From Pseudeuparius sepicola (Eukaryota > Arthropoda > Insecta > Coleoptera > Anthribidae), in contig OY987298.1 in NCBI GenBank assembly GCA_963920635.1, positions 126,365,735 through 126,429,734 on the forward strand: a stretch of DNA of 64,000 nucleotides, given 5' to 3'. The notes beneath the pieces were generated by a model, which did not search any database, was not told the DNA's origin, and was given only the letters and a program-made list of their open reading frames with translations. Position numbers and translations under genes: made by a program. Numbering within the stretch: the first letter of the stretch is position 1; every line of letters begins with the position of its first letter. This document shows, in pieces, positions 47,126 through 59,331 of the stretch.

Positions 47126-47340
47126 CAGGGTGATCCAAACTCGACGCCCCAGGCCTACAGCGGGAACACGAAAACTCAAAATAAAATTTCGAAAAGGGGT
47201 TCTTAAATGGGACATACTAAGGTCAAATTTTGACCGAAAATTACCTTTTTTGATGTGTGGGAAAATGGCCGCTGTGACGTTATCGATATTATTTTCCTTA
47301 TCATTCTCAACAACTTTTATAGAAATAAATTTTCTGTATC
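47126..47340 (+). mobile_element. Single arm of the 57901-58270 element family
   Basis: After TA, CAGGGTGATCCAAACTCGAC, then GGCCTACAGCGGGAACACG and AGGGGTTCTTAAATGGG match the left arm of 57901-58270. The matching right arm is missing, so the element is truncated. Confidence 0.75.
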
Positions 47341-47682
47341 TTTTGTCTTTTCAAATCTACAGGGTTAAATATCTAAAAAAACAAGGAATTTTTTCTAATC
47401 ATTTTTTTTCTAATCCTTTTTCGAAATCTAGGTAGCTATGGAAACAATTGATAGTCAGAAATTATTTAAGAGTATGTTAGGGTGCCTTGCGCACCCTTAA
47501 ATTTATTCAACTGGAATATTTATTAAATTTCCGAATTGTGCTTGTTACTAACTTGTTTGTTATTATTGTTTGTTACAAAAAAAAATTTTATATGAATTAT
47601 TGAGGCTTGTACCAAAAAAGGTGTAGGGAGCGAGAGGCCGTCCAGTGCAGACAATGGCTCCCATACGAAAGTACGACCACAG

Positions 47683-48480
47683 CCGACTCTAGGAGAAGCC
47701 CTGAAGTAGAGAAAACTGGCAACAAGGGATGCGGGTCCACGTCGCGTCTGACACTGCCTGTCAGTTGATTTTACAAGAAATTTACCAGAATTAATTTGTG
47801 TAATTTGTGCTATCGTCGCCAGATTGCTACTACGCGGCAGTGTGTCTCTGGGTGGAAATAGACAGCCCGAAGTGCCGGCGACAGCTTTTTTATAAATTTT
47901 AGTGAAACATTTCTATAAAAGTTCGAAGTGAAGAATCGTTCCTTTACAATTTCAAGCCTCAAAATACCTAGAACCGTCTTGGGAAGATAGAACTTAATTA
48001 TATACCTGGCTGTATAATATATAATGTATTATGAAATTGACCCTAAACTGCCATTTCAATCAGAAGAGATTACTCTCCTTCACAACATGCTGTTCTCTGT
48101 TTGACTTACAACAAAATTTATTCCCCTCTATTTGCCCAAATTTACCATATTATTTGTCGAAAATGTACTTATCAACACCAGGAATCGTATTTATTATAAA
48201 TACTTATATTTTGTTACTTGTCACTGCTTTTATTGTCTGTTAAACAAATGTACCTAGTTACTTAGGTGCCCAAAGTTCACAAATGTATTTAATTATAATT
48301 AAAAAGAAGGCTGCACATCTAGTAGAAAAGATAAACTAAGCCAAAGTGCAGACTGCTCTATACTGCCATTGATTAAGGTATTCCTTATTCAATGATACTG
48401 CATAGACCCGTTGAACCGTCCCGCTGCGGCGTTGCCACATGTTTGCACAGGGCTTGTAAGCTTGAGAATGTTGTGGTACG
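47683..48480 (+). repeat. Dispersed repeat, copy A (about 800 bp)
   Basis: From GACTCTAGGAGAAGCCCTGA to GTTGCCACATGTTTGCA this stretch matches 59069-60832 in the same order and orientation, with a high level of identity over several hundred bases. A segment of about 110 bp near 60413-60510 is absent here. Two short frames occur in it; the one in copy B runs through HHLPDGVLWEKFSQELDLQQ, but I do not recognise it. No inverted ends are seen. It may be a segmental duplication or an undescribed retroelement. Confidence 0.75.
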
Positions 48481-48489
48481 ACCCAAGAC

Positions 48490-49000
48490 AAACTGAGAGT
48501 CATCCTGAATAGTAGACATAAAGATACTGCCGAAAAATTGCACACATCCCCCAAATAAATTTCACTCGGGATATGGAAAATTCTACCCCCGTCATTAGAC
48601 CGCCTTCAATATAAGCGCGCTAGTCCTACTCGCGCGGAATAAGATATGAACAAAGCGACAAGGGTTAATAGCGCCTACGCGGGCTCCATAAGTTAGCCAA
48701 TATTATCTGCGTCGTAAACCGCGGGCCCTCTTGGCAACTTCTTCCATATTCAGAGGGCGCTGCGCGACAACCGTCTTGTGCGAATACCAGCTTTTCGCTA
48801 TGGTTGATTCTTAAAATTTTGAAAATCGCATATTATCGAAATCACGATGGAAAATGTTTGTCAAACCAAAAAAGCTCTAGGCATCTCATAATGTCGTGTT
48901 CAACAGGCTACACACACACACACTTTACCTACATCAATTAAAAAATATTAATTTTCTCGGAATCTGATTTTTAACCGACTTCAAAAAAGGAGGAGGTTAT
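48490..49000. other. Non-coding, no gene recognised
   Basis: GC-richer patch at about 48590-48790, otherwise nothing. A short (CA)n run lies near 48913. Confidence 0.4.
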
Positions 49001-49740
49001 CAATTCGGTTGTATGTTTTTTTTTTTAATGTTTGTTACCTCAGAAGTCTGTCATTTATAAACCGATTTGGACAATTCTTTTTTATTTGAAAGGGTGTATC
49101 TACGGAATTGTCCCATTTAAATTTGAAGAAAAAATTCCACCCCTAAGGGTGGACAAATAATTGGGGATGAAATTTCATATTAAATTGATTTCGATGATTC
49201 TTTTTTTATTAGAAAAGGGGTACCTTAGAGGTGGCCCCATTTAAATTTGAAGAAAATATTCCACCCGTAAGGGTGGGAAAATAGGGGGTGAAATTTCATA
49301 TTGGACCGATTTCGATGATTATTTTTTTATTAGAAAGGGATTACTTTCCTTCCTTCCGTAAGGGTAGAAAATAGAGGATGAAATTTCATATTGGACCGAT
49401 TTCGATGATTTTTTCTTTATTGGAAAGGGGGTACCTTAGGTGTGGTCCCATTTAAATTTAAAGAAATAATTCAACCCCTAACCTAACCTAACCTAACCTA
49501 CCTAGATAAATAAGGGGATGAAAGTTCATATTGGACCGATTTGGATGATTCTTATTTTTGTTAGAAAGGGGTGGTCACATTTAAATTTGCAGAGAAATTA
49601 AATTTGAAGAGAGCATTTATTTCAATCCTAAGTGTGGACAAATAGGGGATGGAATTTAATATTGGACCGATTTCGATAATTCTTAATAATTCACTAAAAA
49701 ATATCTAATAAATAAAAAAAATAATAAAAAAATTAAAACC
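49001..49740 (+). repeat. Minisatellite, unit about 110-130 bp
   Basis: At least five copies of a unit follow one another: GATGAAATTTCATATTGGAC, CGATTTCGATGATTC, a T-rich run, TTAGAAAGGGGTACCTTAG, CCCATTTAAATTTGAAGAAA and CCACCC.TAAGGGTGG. The block starts after ACCGACTTCAAAAAAGGAGG and ends before ACCGACTTCAAAAATTTGCC, so it lies inside an element bounded by that motif. Confidence 0.8.
49477..49500 (+). repeat. Interstitial CCTAA telomere-type repeat
   Basis: Four full CCTAA units and a partial fifth run in tandem within one minisatellite unit. TTAGG/CCTAA is the usual insect telomere repeat. The run is short and may have grown by slippage from the CCCCTAAGGG motif of the neighbouring units rather than come from a telomere. 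Confidence 0.7.
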
Positions 49741-50072
49741 GACTTCAAAAATTTGCCCTTTGCCCGTATGCACACTCCACTAAAAATGAAAAAAAAAATT
49801 ACACCGACCAAATTTGCCCGTATGCATATTTCAACTAAAATTTTAGAAATATTTTTCTCTTTCTAAATTGAGTTATCTTTGGATTCGGTGACAGTAAGTT
49901 ATGATGTATGTAGGATATAATGTAATGTAACTCAATTTAGAAAGAGAAAAATATTTCTAAAATTTGAGTTGAAATATGCATACGGGCAAATTTGTGAAGT
50001 CGGCCTTATTTTTTAATATATTTTTTAAAATTTCTAGTGTGCATACGGGCAAATTTTTGAAGTCGGTTTTAA
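49737..50072. repeat. 336-bp fold-back repeat with ACCGACTTCAAAAATTTGCCC ends
   Basis: AAAACCGACTTCAAAAATTT at the left is mirrored by AAATTTTTGAAGTCGGTTTT at the right. The second pair, GCCCGTATGCATATTTCAAC with TTTAGAAATATTTTTCTCTT, is mirrored at 49929-50000. The centre is about 50 bp. Confidence 0.8.
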
Positions 50073-50229
50073 TTTTTTTGTTAAAATTTTTTTACTATCG
50101 GAAAATTCCTACGATATGTCGAAGTCACCGAGAGTATTCTCAAATGGAATCTCTTTTATTTCTTGAGGCAAAAAAAGTGATAATGGGCATAAGCACTGAA
50201 AGTTAAAAAACAAAAAAAAAAAACTAATA

Positions 50230-50274
50230 ACCGCATACACGTGTTTCATGCTATTTGGCAATCATCAGTACGGT
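50230..50274 (-). ncRNA. Probable hammerhead ribozyme, minus strand
   Basis: On the minus strand: stem I 5' ACCGTA, CTGATGA (plus 50262-50268), stem II TGC/GCA flanked by a T-T pair, GAAA (plus 50244-50247), the self-complementary stem III ACACGTGT, cleavage base A, and stem I 3' TGCGGT. Stem I pairs over six positions with one wobble. All invariant core bases are present. The loopless stem III is the form that works best as a dimer, as described for Penelope-like hammerheads. The weak stem II lowers my confidence. Confidence 0.5.
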
Positions 50275-50349
50275 GTAACATCATCTAAGTCAAAAAGATA
50301 GGAATGATTTGGGAAGCAACAAATGAAGTCCAGGCAGGAGCCAACAGCA

Positions 50350-50830
50350 CAATTCGCGGTTCTGACATTATTTACTTGACAATCTTGCGGTGCTGCCAAT
50401 ATTCTATCCTTAGGTGTATATACATTATAATTGAATTAATAAGTTTTATATCTGCGAATTTGCATACCATTTATTTGTTATTTATTTATTTATTTTTTCT
50501 TGTATTTACATTTACACTCATAATCTTACATCTTTGTTTTCTTGAGGCATTCCGTAAAATTGGATTTGTACTTTTAGTGTTACACGATTGCTAATCAAAG
50601 GTTATTTGTGTAAAATTTGGTATTTTGGGATAATTTTTATATTCATTCAATAAATAGTTGTAGCCTACATTTTTTTGTTCATTACTATAGATTTTATGAT
50701 AATCCTTATTATAAACCATATTCGCAGATATGAAACTTATTAATTCAATTATAATGTATATACCTAAGGACAGAATATTGGCAGCAACCCAAGATTGTCA
50801 AATAAATAATGTCAGAACCGAGAATTAAGG
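50350..50830. repeat. Inverted repeat with 110-bp arms
   Basis: Left arm GGTTCTGACATTATTTACTT, CAATCTTG and TATACATTATAATTGAATTA is mirrored at 50725-50830. The roughly 260 bp between the arms is A/T-rich. No clear target duplication. Confidence 0.75.
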
Positions 50831-50834
50831 AGAG

Positions 50835-52970
50835 GGGGTCTGGTTACCTGGGTTCCCCAAAATCTTTATCATTTCATTACTTTCATTAGACATTACATGA
50901 AACTGGAATGCTATCTATTATTAAATACCTATTAAGGACATAATGAGACAATAAATTTTTTTAGGGATAAGACCTTTTTTAAAATAATAATAATATTGTA
51001 TCTATACTTACGGAACACTCCCGCATTGACAGTTTATTTATAAATTTTAAATTGACCCGATATTTGCCGCGCTGCGGGGTTGCCAGATCCAGCTAAACGT
51101 CGGAGATGGATTTAACGGTTTTCCCTAGATTTTTTTTTACAATCCAAGCATAATTTTTTTTTAATTATTGGAAATACCATATTCTCATTACCTCATCTAC
51201 CACCATCAAACTGGTTTATAAAATAATGAAATTGCTGCATTACTCCGGTCGTCTGAGGTTCGGAATCGGGGGAAATACTTTGGTTTTGACGGGAAGTCGA
51301 CGTGCCGGAGCTCCTCCCATATTTGTAGGCCCCGACGGTCGAACGGCCTCGAAATGGCTAAACTTGGCCGCCGTTCCGGTCCGGATAACAAACAAGCCGA
51401 TCGAGATTAGGGCGATCTGGCGGGGACTGGGCTCACTTTTGGCCGGGACGAGAATGGGGGGGATTTGCACAAGCGGCGGACAAGTGAGGCAGTCCGGAAG
51501 CGCAATTCAAAATCAGTTCGGGACAGGGAAAACACATCTTGGTTTTTTAGATCAGATTCCGGGACGCGCTTCTGACGCAGAGAAGACAGAGCACATCTTG
51601 TCAAATATGTCAAATGGGGGCCGCCTTTTACATAGGTTTTCACATTGCCGATATATCGTTTAGACAAAAACTAAGAAGTAGGTAGAGCACTCTTCATTTA
51701 TTTATTATCATTTAATTTAAATTAGAGAAAGGTAATCCACATGCAGTAAGCTACAATGGATTATATAATTTTCTTCTAAAGTTGGGTTCCATTTGACAAG
51801 ATAAGCTCTATGTGTTCTGTCTTCCCTTTGTGCTTCTGTTTAGCAGTTTAATTACTGACTTATTTTGTGCTAGATCTTGGCAACGACTAGGTTATATGGC
51901 AATAGTGAAAGAACATCATGGATTAATACTGATTGAACCGTCTAGCTATGCAAATCTTCTCAGATCTGCTCCTATTATGTAATTGTTAAAGGTCCTATAT
52001 ACAGTCTATAATCTATTTATTCGCATTTGTGTAAGAGAATCAGTGGTTAAAATATCCTTACCTATTCAAATAGTTTTGAGGATCGCTGTAATCTTTCTTT
52101 TAAAGATACAGGGTGTCAAGGTTTTAAAAGAAATAAGGATTTTTTTCACTGGTGCTGGAGATAGGGGCAATCTCTGCTATATAAATTTATTGAATTGAGG
52201 CGTGTTAGAATCAAAGTCACATTTTTGCCGAACGTAAACTAAAATATACGTTTTGCTCCTCTGTGGTCTCGCTACCGTTTTACACGGCCCATTCTCTAGA
52301 AAATCAGCTTTGGTTTCAGATACGAATATTTACACATAGCTAGACGCAGTTGCCTCTCAGTTTCTTACAAAACTATTGAGTATTGGGGTCATTGGTTTAC
52401 AGTGATTTGTTTGCTTTTTCAGATTGTAGGTAGTTTGAAGGAAAAGAAAGAAAGAACAGAAAAGCGGTTGGAAGACAACAATAATTATTGCAAAAATCGC
52501 AAGGTTAAAGCGATCGTTATATAACCTCATTTTTGTACTATTTTCTTGTTCATACGGTTTTACGTATTCGCCGCGAAATTAATAATAGTAATAATAATAT
52601 GGAAGAAGCTATTCTGGATGAAGATGAAATTGGACAAAGCTGCGAATATTTGGAAGTAATTTATATTCTATGATATGTGCACTATAAGTTATGCAAGACA
52701 AGTTTTACATTTTTTTTTTATTAAAGACAAGTGTATTCTATTTTCAAAAAACTCACTATTCAACATATACTCGTATACAGGGTCTAAAACACTTAGTAAC
52801 GACAAGTACGTAAGTTACGCTGTGTATGGGTGTAAACAAACCAATATAATGTTTTGTTCGGTAGTGAGGAAACTTCGCCAAAAAAGGCCACGTACGAGTC
52901 AGCAGCATTTTAAATTGTGATATCCTTGGCGAAATAAAGGTACCTAAAAGAACCGCATTCACACTCGTAT
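50835..52970. other. Non-coding apart from an unassigned GC-rich frame
   Basis: Contains the frame described at 51226-51663 and a lone element end at 52108 (ACAGGGTGTCAAGG). Nothing else is recognised. Confidence 0.4.
51226..51663 (+). other. GC-rich segment with a 145-codon open frame, no known domain
   Basis: The segment is much richer in G and C than its flanks and is open on both strands (145 codons plus, 86 and 76 minus), which is what GC-rich non-coding DNA does by chance. The predicted peptide shows no motif, signal peptide or membrane segment that I recognise. It may be unique conserved non-coding DNA or a decayed exon. I do not call it a gene. Confidence 0.3.
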
Positions 52971-52971
52971 A

Positions 52972-53078
52972 TAGTGGATATCACGAATCTTCATCCCTAC
53001 TTCACAATGGTCGACAATGGAAATTGCAATGTTGGTCATTGTGACGTATATAGGGATGAAGATTCGTGATATCCACTG
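52972..53078. mobile_element. 107-bp MITE with TA duplications
   Basis: AGTGGATATCACGAATCTTC and its continuation ATCCCTA (52973-52999) are a perfect 27-bp inverted copy of 53051-53077. TA flanks both ends. The centre is only about 50 bp. Confidence 0.88.
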
Positions 53079-53079
53079 T

Positions 53080-55600
53080 AGATTGATTTTTTGGTTATGC
53101 CTGTTCCAGTACCCACAAGCGGCCCCTGCTTGACACCCGTGAATAGTCTTAAGTTGTTGCTCCTATTATTATGGTTACGTTTTACTAAAATATCATTGCA
53201 AATAGGATTTAAGCAAAATATATTTCTAACAGTTTCAAAAATAAAATAAATAATTCAAATTGTATTTTTTCAGGTAAACACACCTTACAAGTTGCTTCTT
53301 AACAAGACAGGTAAGAATTTTGCTTTTTATGTATCTTACATTATAAAGTATATACATAGAAGACTGAAGAAAATATGAACGGAATAGAATTAAATGCCTT
53401 CAATTAAAAAAATATTAAGATTAAATATTAATATTAAGATTAAGAAATTGTGAAAGATTGGTGTTAGTAGTAGGTCTCGCCCTCACAATATAGTTAGGAG
53501 TACCCTAGCAGTAAGTACATAGATACATTTATTTTCTCGGCTTGGTTGTCATTTATGGCAAGAACTATACAGGATGATTTTTTTAGGTCTATACCACCGC
53601 CATTTTCTCGCTTATTTTGCGTCCTACAAAAAAAGCGTAAGAAACAAAAATGTTTCAATTTTGGACAGCTAAGTGGTGCTGCACAATAAATCGGCATCCA
53701 TGGCCAACTTGTCGCGCAATATTAAAAAAAAAACTCAAATTGAGCAAAACTATTAATAGCCGTGGAATGTTTATTTTAAGAGACAGAGGAAAACTTTTAT
53801 ATTGAAAATTGATGGCACTGAGAAGCTTTATCCATCCACGTAGTCAGATAGTTTCAGCAAATTACACAGGGTGTTCGGCTCTCTTGAGGCTATGAAATTT
53901 TTTTTGTTTATTTCTTATTAAGCGATTTTCTCGCTTATTTTAGGCCGCACAGAAAATACGTAACAAAAAAAAATATGGCAATTTTGGTCAGCGAGGCGAC
54001 TTTAAAAAAGGAATGGGCCTTCATGCCCAACTTTTCGCACTGTACTAAGAAAACTTAGAATCGACAAAAATTTTCATGTACCACAGAATCAGTAGATTTT
54101 CTGTGGTATGTACCACGAAAAATCGCTAACAAATCTGAATAAAAACTGTGATTGCAGGAAAATAACTATAGTAAGCCACAAAGATAAAGACATTTAAGGA
54201 GCAACACCTATGCCTAATCTATTTATTTTAGTACAAAGTGCGTAAACAAAATCATGCCAACGGCTGATTTTAATTACGGTATATAGTCCTATTTGCGTGA
54301 CATTTCACTATGAGCACATTGTTCGATAAATTACGAAAAAAAGTTATCAAAAGAATTAGCGAAGTATAAAGAAACCCTACAATCTATATCGATCTACCCT
54401 CACATAGTTTAGAGCGCTTGCGAATGTTTGAATAGGTTCAGGAAATAAATGATGACGCTTAGGAGATTCGGATCGATGAACGAAGAGAAAGAGTTCTTGA
54501 ATTCGGTAGGAAATCATGCACTTCAATGGCCCCAATAAATCTTTTTTAACGTGATAGCACAGATAGAGTTATAATATATCTGTGGTGATGGGTATATAGT
54601 TCTAATAATAAGCAGAAGCTAAATATAAGAGACAGAAATTAGTGGTAGCAATAAAATGAATAAAAAACATGTGTGACAATTTAATCCAAAGATTTCGAAG
54701 GATAACGGCTTGGTAGAGACGCACCATTATTCACTATGCTAAATGAACTAGCTGTCGATTGTTTCCTGTACTCCACTCTTATTTGACGCTGAATAATATT
54801 TATATGTTGTTAATTTTTCTTTCATAGTTATTCTAGCTCTTTTATTGCAGAGTACGATAATATAGAAAAAAAGGTTTTATAACCTTTGGATATAAGAAAA
54901 CTTTTAGTAAAGTAGAGACAAAGATTAAAATATGGACAATGCAGTGTTATAAGAAGTCGGTATGCCAGTAATAATTCTAATCAATATACATGTTTTCAAC
55001 TAACTAGTCTCTATTCATTTAAATAATTGATGAAATTAATTTTCCAAAACGCAAAGGTTTTGGCCGCAGCAAATTTAAACCGTCCAAGTGTTAATAATGG
55101 GCGCAAAATTTCAAACCGCAATAACGAAAACAATGGGATTTAAATTCGCACTGTGCCGGTTACCCCTTTCGCCAGAATGGGCCTGAAAATCATGTGTAAA
55201 ATAGGCGGCAACGTGTGGTCTAGCGATTGGTTTTCATTCATCATCCTATTAAATGGGCCTTTTTGCGATGTACAATGTGAACTTTCTTTACTGAAATTAA
55301 CATTTGTAACACCACGCGCTAGTGTTTAGTGCAGTGCTCTAGTGCGCGCGGTACGAAACTTTTTCATCATAGTGTAGTTATAATTTAGTTAAGGCCCTTT
55401 TCTTGACTAACACCCAATAGCTGGAAATCCCAACTATTTTGGAATTCCCCAAAATCTATCACTTTTACAACCCTTAAACCATATAAATTCAGACCCTGCC
55501 GCCCGGTACGGCACTCGAGTACTCAGCGGTCGGACCTCCACCGTTACCCGTGCTACCTGACTACCCTAAGCGAGCCGTGGCGTTAATCAATAATACCTAG
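53080..55600. repeat. Mostly non-coding; two tandem copies of an element end
   Basis: Two parallel, diverged copies start at 53567 (CAGGATGATTTTTTTAGG) and 53870 (CAGGGTGTTCGGCTCTC). Both continue with TTTTCTCGCTTATTTT and a CAATTTTGG.CAGC block. A small hairpin TACCACAGAA / TTCTGTGGTA lies at 54081-54113. The rest is unremarkable A/T-rich DNA. Confidence 0.45.
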
Positions 55601-55602
55601 GG

Positions 55603-55740
55603 TGAAGCCGTGAACAGACATCTTCAGAGAGGGAGGTGGCATTCGTGGCACGCCAGAGTTATTATAAAGCTACTTGGGAGAAGCCTGAACAGACATCTCC
55701 ATAGAGGGAGGTGGCATTCAAGGTACTCACGAGAGAGCTG
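55603..55740 (+). repeat. Two tandem copies of a 75-bp unit
   Basis: TGAACAGACATCTTCAGAGA and GGGAGGTGGCATTC occur in both copies, starting near 55609 and 55685, in GC-richer DNA. Confidence 0.7.
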
Positions 55741-55744
55741 TTTC

Positions 55745-55791
55745 CCACTACCAAAGAAAATGGTGCGTAGTACCATTTTCTTTGCCACTAC
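55745..55791. mobile_element. 33-bp hairpin insertion with 7-bp target duplications
   Basis: The core 55752-55784 has arms CAAAGAAAATGGT and ACCATTTTCTTTG around GCGTAGT. It is the same sequence as the 36-bp hairpin at 21215-21250, minus three bases (ACT) of the left arm. CCACTAC lies on both sides (55745-55751 and 55785-55791), a perfect 7-bp target duplication different from the one at 21.2 kb. Confidence 0.8.
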
Positions 55792-55883
55792 CTACTGGGC
55801 CCCAGCGATTCGATAGGCAGTCGGAAACCTTGTAAATAGAGTCGCTTGCTACGGTATAGGGTGGCACTAAAGATCTTCACGCG

Positions 55884-57445
55884 CGGCCTCATAAATCGTT
55901 CCACTAGGCATGAGAAATAAGCCAGAAATCAAGAATTTCGGGTAAGTGCGGCAACGTTGCGCCAATTCCACGGCTTCACAAATCAACAACTTCCCCTACA
56001 TTCCCTTGTATCGACCCGTTCCTAGTAGAAAATAAAAATTGCGATGCGTCAGTCAACGAAAATAGGTTATTAAATCGCAGCATTATCATTATAATAAAGT
56101 GGATTTAAAGTTCTACACAGATTCTTGGTGTTTTGAGATTCACGTAACGTGAAATTATTCGGGTTTCTTTGATTGTCAAAGCGGTATTAGTTAAATAAGG
56201 TATAATATCTAAGTAGGTATAATTGTGTTATTATAGAAGAATCTCGTAGTGGTTTTTTACATTGGTTTATTACACTTCTTTATCTTAACCGCGAACCAAA
56301 TCTTTGGTTTATTTCAATTTTTAAAGCTTCCCTGGAGTCCTCGGGTGAGGTTCTGAGCTTCCCGGGCCCCCGAAAAATTGAGAAATGAGAAAAAAACAAG
56401 CAATTTCCCATAGTGGTTTCAGAGGATTTTCCGTCGGTTTCATTGATTCTACAGCCGTCCCGTGTACACGCGTGTACACGCGCGGCCCTTGAAATCGTTC
56501 CAATACGTGCGGACGCAAAGGAGTTCAACTGACAACGTTGCAATTACCCCTCACCTCTCTCGCGGTTTGAAAGTCAGCTATAACCTTAAAAAATCGTAAG
56601 TGACAGCAAATCTAACATCTTATTACGCGACATTACCTTACGTGACATTGCCAGTTACAGTGCAAAAAACAGTAAATTCGGCGCTGTTAGGTTGGCCTTA
56701 TTTGATTGCTTGAATAATAGTGCAAAATCTTATAACCCTGCCCACGGACATTGGCGGCTTCTTTCGCAAAAGTCTTTCGACAAGCTTGAATAGAGCCATT
56801 CTATAAAAATCGAAGAAGGTGGTAAATCTCTTAATTGGGTGTCGTACTTTCCTCCAGTACCAAAAAGAACCTCGAAAATCCGATATCTAAGAGAAATTCC
56901 CGATTCACGATTAACCGTCCCGAGAAACGGGACGGCTGTAGAAATAACGAAACCGACGGAAAATCCTCTGAAACCATACTATTGGAAATTACTTTTTTTT
57001 CTCATTTCTCGATTTTTCGGGGGCCCGGGAAGCATCAGTAAAAAAACACTACGAGATTCTTCTATACCTAATAACACAATTATACTGCTTAGATATTATA
57101 GGTACCTTATTTAATTAATACCACTTTGACAACAAAAGAAATCCGCGTAATTTCACGTTACGTGAATCTCAAAACATCAAGAAACTGTGTAAAACTTTAA
57201 ATCCACTTTATTATAATGAGAATGCAGCGATTTATTATCTAACCTATTTTCGTTGACTGCGGCAGTTAACGCAATTTTTATTTTCTACGGGGAGGAGCGG
57301 GTCGGTACGAGGGAATGTAGGGGAAGTTGCTGATTTGAGAAGCCATGGAATTGGCGCAACGTTGCCGCACTTACCCGAAATTCTTGATTTCTTGCTCATT
57401 TCTCACGCCTAGTGGAACGATTTCTGAGGCCGCGCGTGTACGTCT
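55884..57445. repeat. 1.56-kb inverted repeat, arms about 520-590 bp
   Basis: The left arm 55884-56470 and right arm 56930-57445 are inverted copies. Shared words include CGCGCGGCCTCA, TCAAGAATTTCGGGTAAGTG, CGGCAACGTTGCGCC, GATTCACGTAACGTGAAATT and CGACGGAAAATCCTCTGAAACC. The 460-bp centre differs. An additional start, ACGCGCGGCCCTTGAAATCG, lies at 56487. A third partial copy is at 62165-62500. No target duplication could be placed. Confidence 0.8.
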
Positions 57446-57900
57446 CACGTCGCGAACGGAAGTAAAAGTGGTCGGTCTGGACGATAGTGTAATTATTGCT
57501 ACTACAGTGAGGAAAATGTACAAAAAATAAATCCTTAAAAATAGGTAGGTAGGGGCGGTACCTATAGGGTTTCATTTTGAGTAATGTTTTCATGCAGCTA
57601 GATTATTAACTTTTCTTATCGATAAGCTTCGGCTCAAAATTTTTTACGTTATTTTTACCTTTAAAAAAATAGTCAGTTGCGCAGTCGAAGGGGATTGCAC
57701 GTCAGCTGGTCGTGTTAACTGGCAACAAATGCAATAAGCAATAGGCATTAAAACTGTCTCCTTCGAGATATAAATAAGTGTTTGTTGTTGTGGATTTATT
57801 ATTATAAATTTATTTTGCTATTTTAAAAAATTTTAATGTTTGTTTAAATTAAATGCTTAGTTTTTCCTATTATTGTTAATATTTTTTTTATTGAATTGTA

Positions 57901-58270
57901 CAGGGTGAGCAAAACTTGACATCCCAGGCCTACAGCGGGAACACGAAAACTTCGAAAAATAAAATTTTGAAAAGGGGTTCTTAAATAAATGGGGCATACT
58001 AAGGTCCAATTACGACCGAAAATAATCTTTTTCTACAAAGGTTGTTGAGAATGATAAGGACTTTCAATAATAGGGAAAAAATTGTATGTTTCTGGGAAAA
58101 TAATATCGATAACGTCAAAGCGGCCATTCTCCCAAACATAAAAAAAGCTAATTTTCGGTCATAATTGGACCTTAGTAGGTATGTCCCATTTAAGAACCCC
58201 TTTTCTAAATTTTATTTTGAGTTTTCGTGTTCCCGCTGTAGGCCTGGGACGTCAAGTTTCGCTCACCCTG
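57901..58270. mobile_element. 370-bp fold-back element with TA duplications
   Basis: CAGGGTGAGCAAAACTTGAC and GTCAAGTTTCGCTCACCCTG are flanked by TA. The arms pair for about 170 bp each, so almost the whole element is hairpin. A truncated relative is at 47126-47340. Confidence 0.88.
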
Positions 58271-58274
58271 TACT

Positions 58275-58750
58275 TGTATTGTCATACTCGTAGGAAATGA
58301 ATGCTATTCCTTGATGGTTATACAATATTATAGTGGTGCTAATTCTTGGGTATAGTATATAGTAATAAAATAGTTTTATTACCTTGTCGGCCCTTAGAAT
58401 TCAAGTGTTCCTCAGTAAAGAGAAATTTTTGTTGTATAAGTACAAATTATTATTTAGGAAATTAAATATTAATTAAACAATAATTATATTTAAAAACTAT
58501 TGTGAAGGAAATCTTTTACTAATAATTATTGTAGTTGTAAAATTCAGATCTCGGCATTTTTGTTACTAATTTGTAACTAATTTCATAACCTCAAATACAG
58601 CATGTACTCACAAATATCACAGAATCACAATGAGTTTTTAATAACAGATTTGTAGACAGTTATTGATAGCTTTTAAATTACATGGTATTAATAGTCGACT
58701 ATATATAGGAACTTACTTCGAGAATTTTCTAAAACAACATCATTGCCTTT
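58275..58750. other. Non-coding, no feature recognised
   Basis: Very A/T-rich, nothing recognised. Confidence 0.4.
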
Positions 58751-58756
58751 ACTTAG

Positions 58757-59046
58757 TGTTACGGTACCACAGATGAAATGAAATCTACCCAATATCGACC
58801 ATTGGTCTATTAAATTAATATAAATACATATAATACAGTTTTTCCACATTTTATTGTAGTCTATATGTTATTAGTTAGAAGTCGATTAAAGATGTCGTTC
58901 ACAGTTAACAAGTACAAGTCCGCATGCATTATGCGCTCTCATAATGCTCGGCAAGCTGACCGCAACCATTGGATACAGTTATTTCTCTATACGCATAGGT
59001 TAAAATAAAGAAAGATATATATCAATCCGTAGCATATGTGTCATTG
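58757..59046 (+). mobile_element. Possible solo LTR
   Basis: The segment starts TGTTACGGTACC, contains a TATAAATA word near 58819 and an AATAAAG polyadenylation-type signal near 59006, and is flanked by CTTAG on both sides (58752-58756 and 59047-59051). It does not end in CA, which weakens the call. With only one copy in the window this remains a guess. Confidence 0.25.
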
Positions 59047-59331
59047 CTTAGTCAATAGAGTATAGGGACACAGCAGACTCTAGGAGAAGCCCTGAAGTAG
59101 AGAAAACTGGGAACAAGGGATGCGGGTCCTGGGTCCACGTCGCGTGCCCTGACACTCCCTGTCAGTTTATTTTACAAGAAATTTACCAGAATTAATTTGG
59201 TACTGCGCGGGTAGTGCTATCGCCGCCATATTGCTACGACGAGGCAGTGTGTCTCTGGGTGGAAACAGACAGCCCGAAGTGCTGGCGACAGCTTTTTTAT
59301 AAATTTGTTTTGTTTGTGCAAAAGTGAAACA

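Noticed and set aside
51226..51663. 145-codon open frame as a real gene
   Set aside because: The segment is GC-rich and open in several frames on both strands; no domain, start context or splice support is visible.
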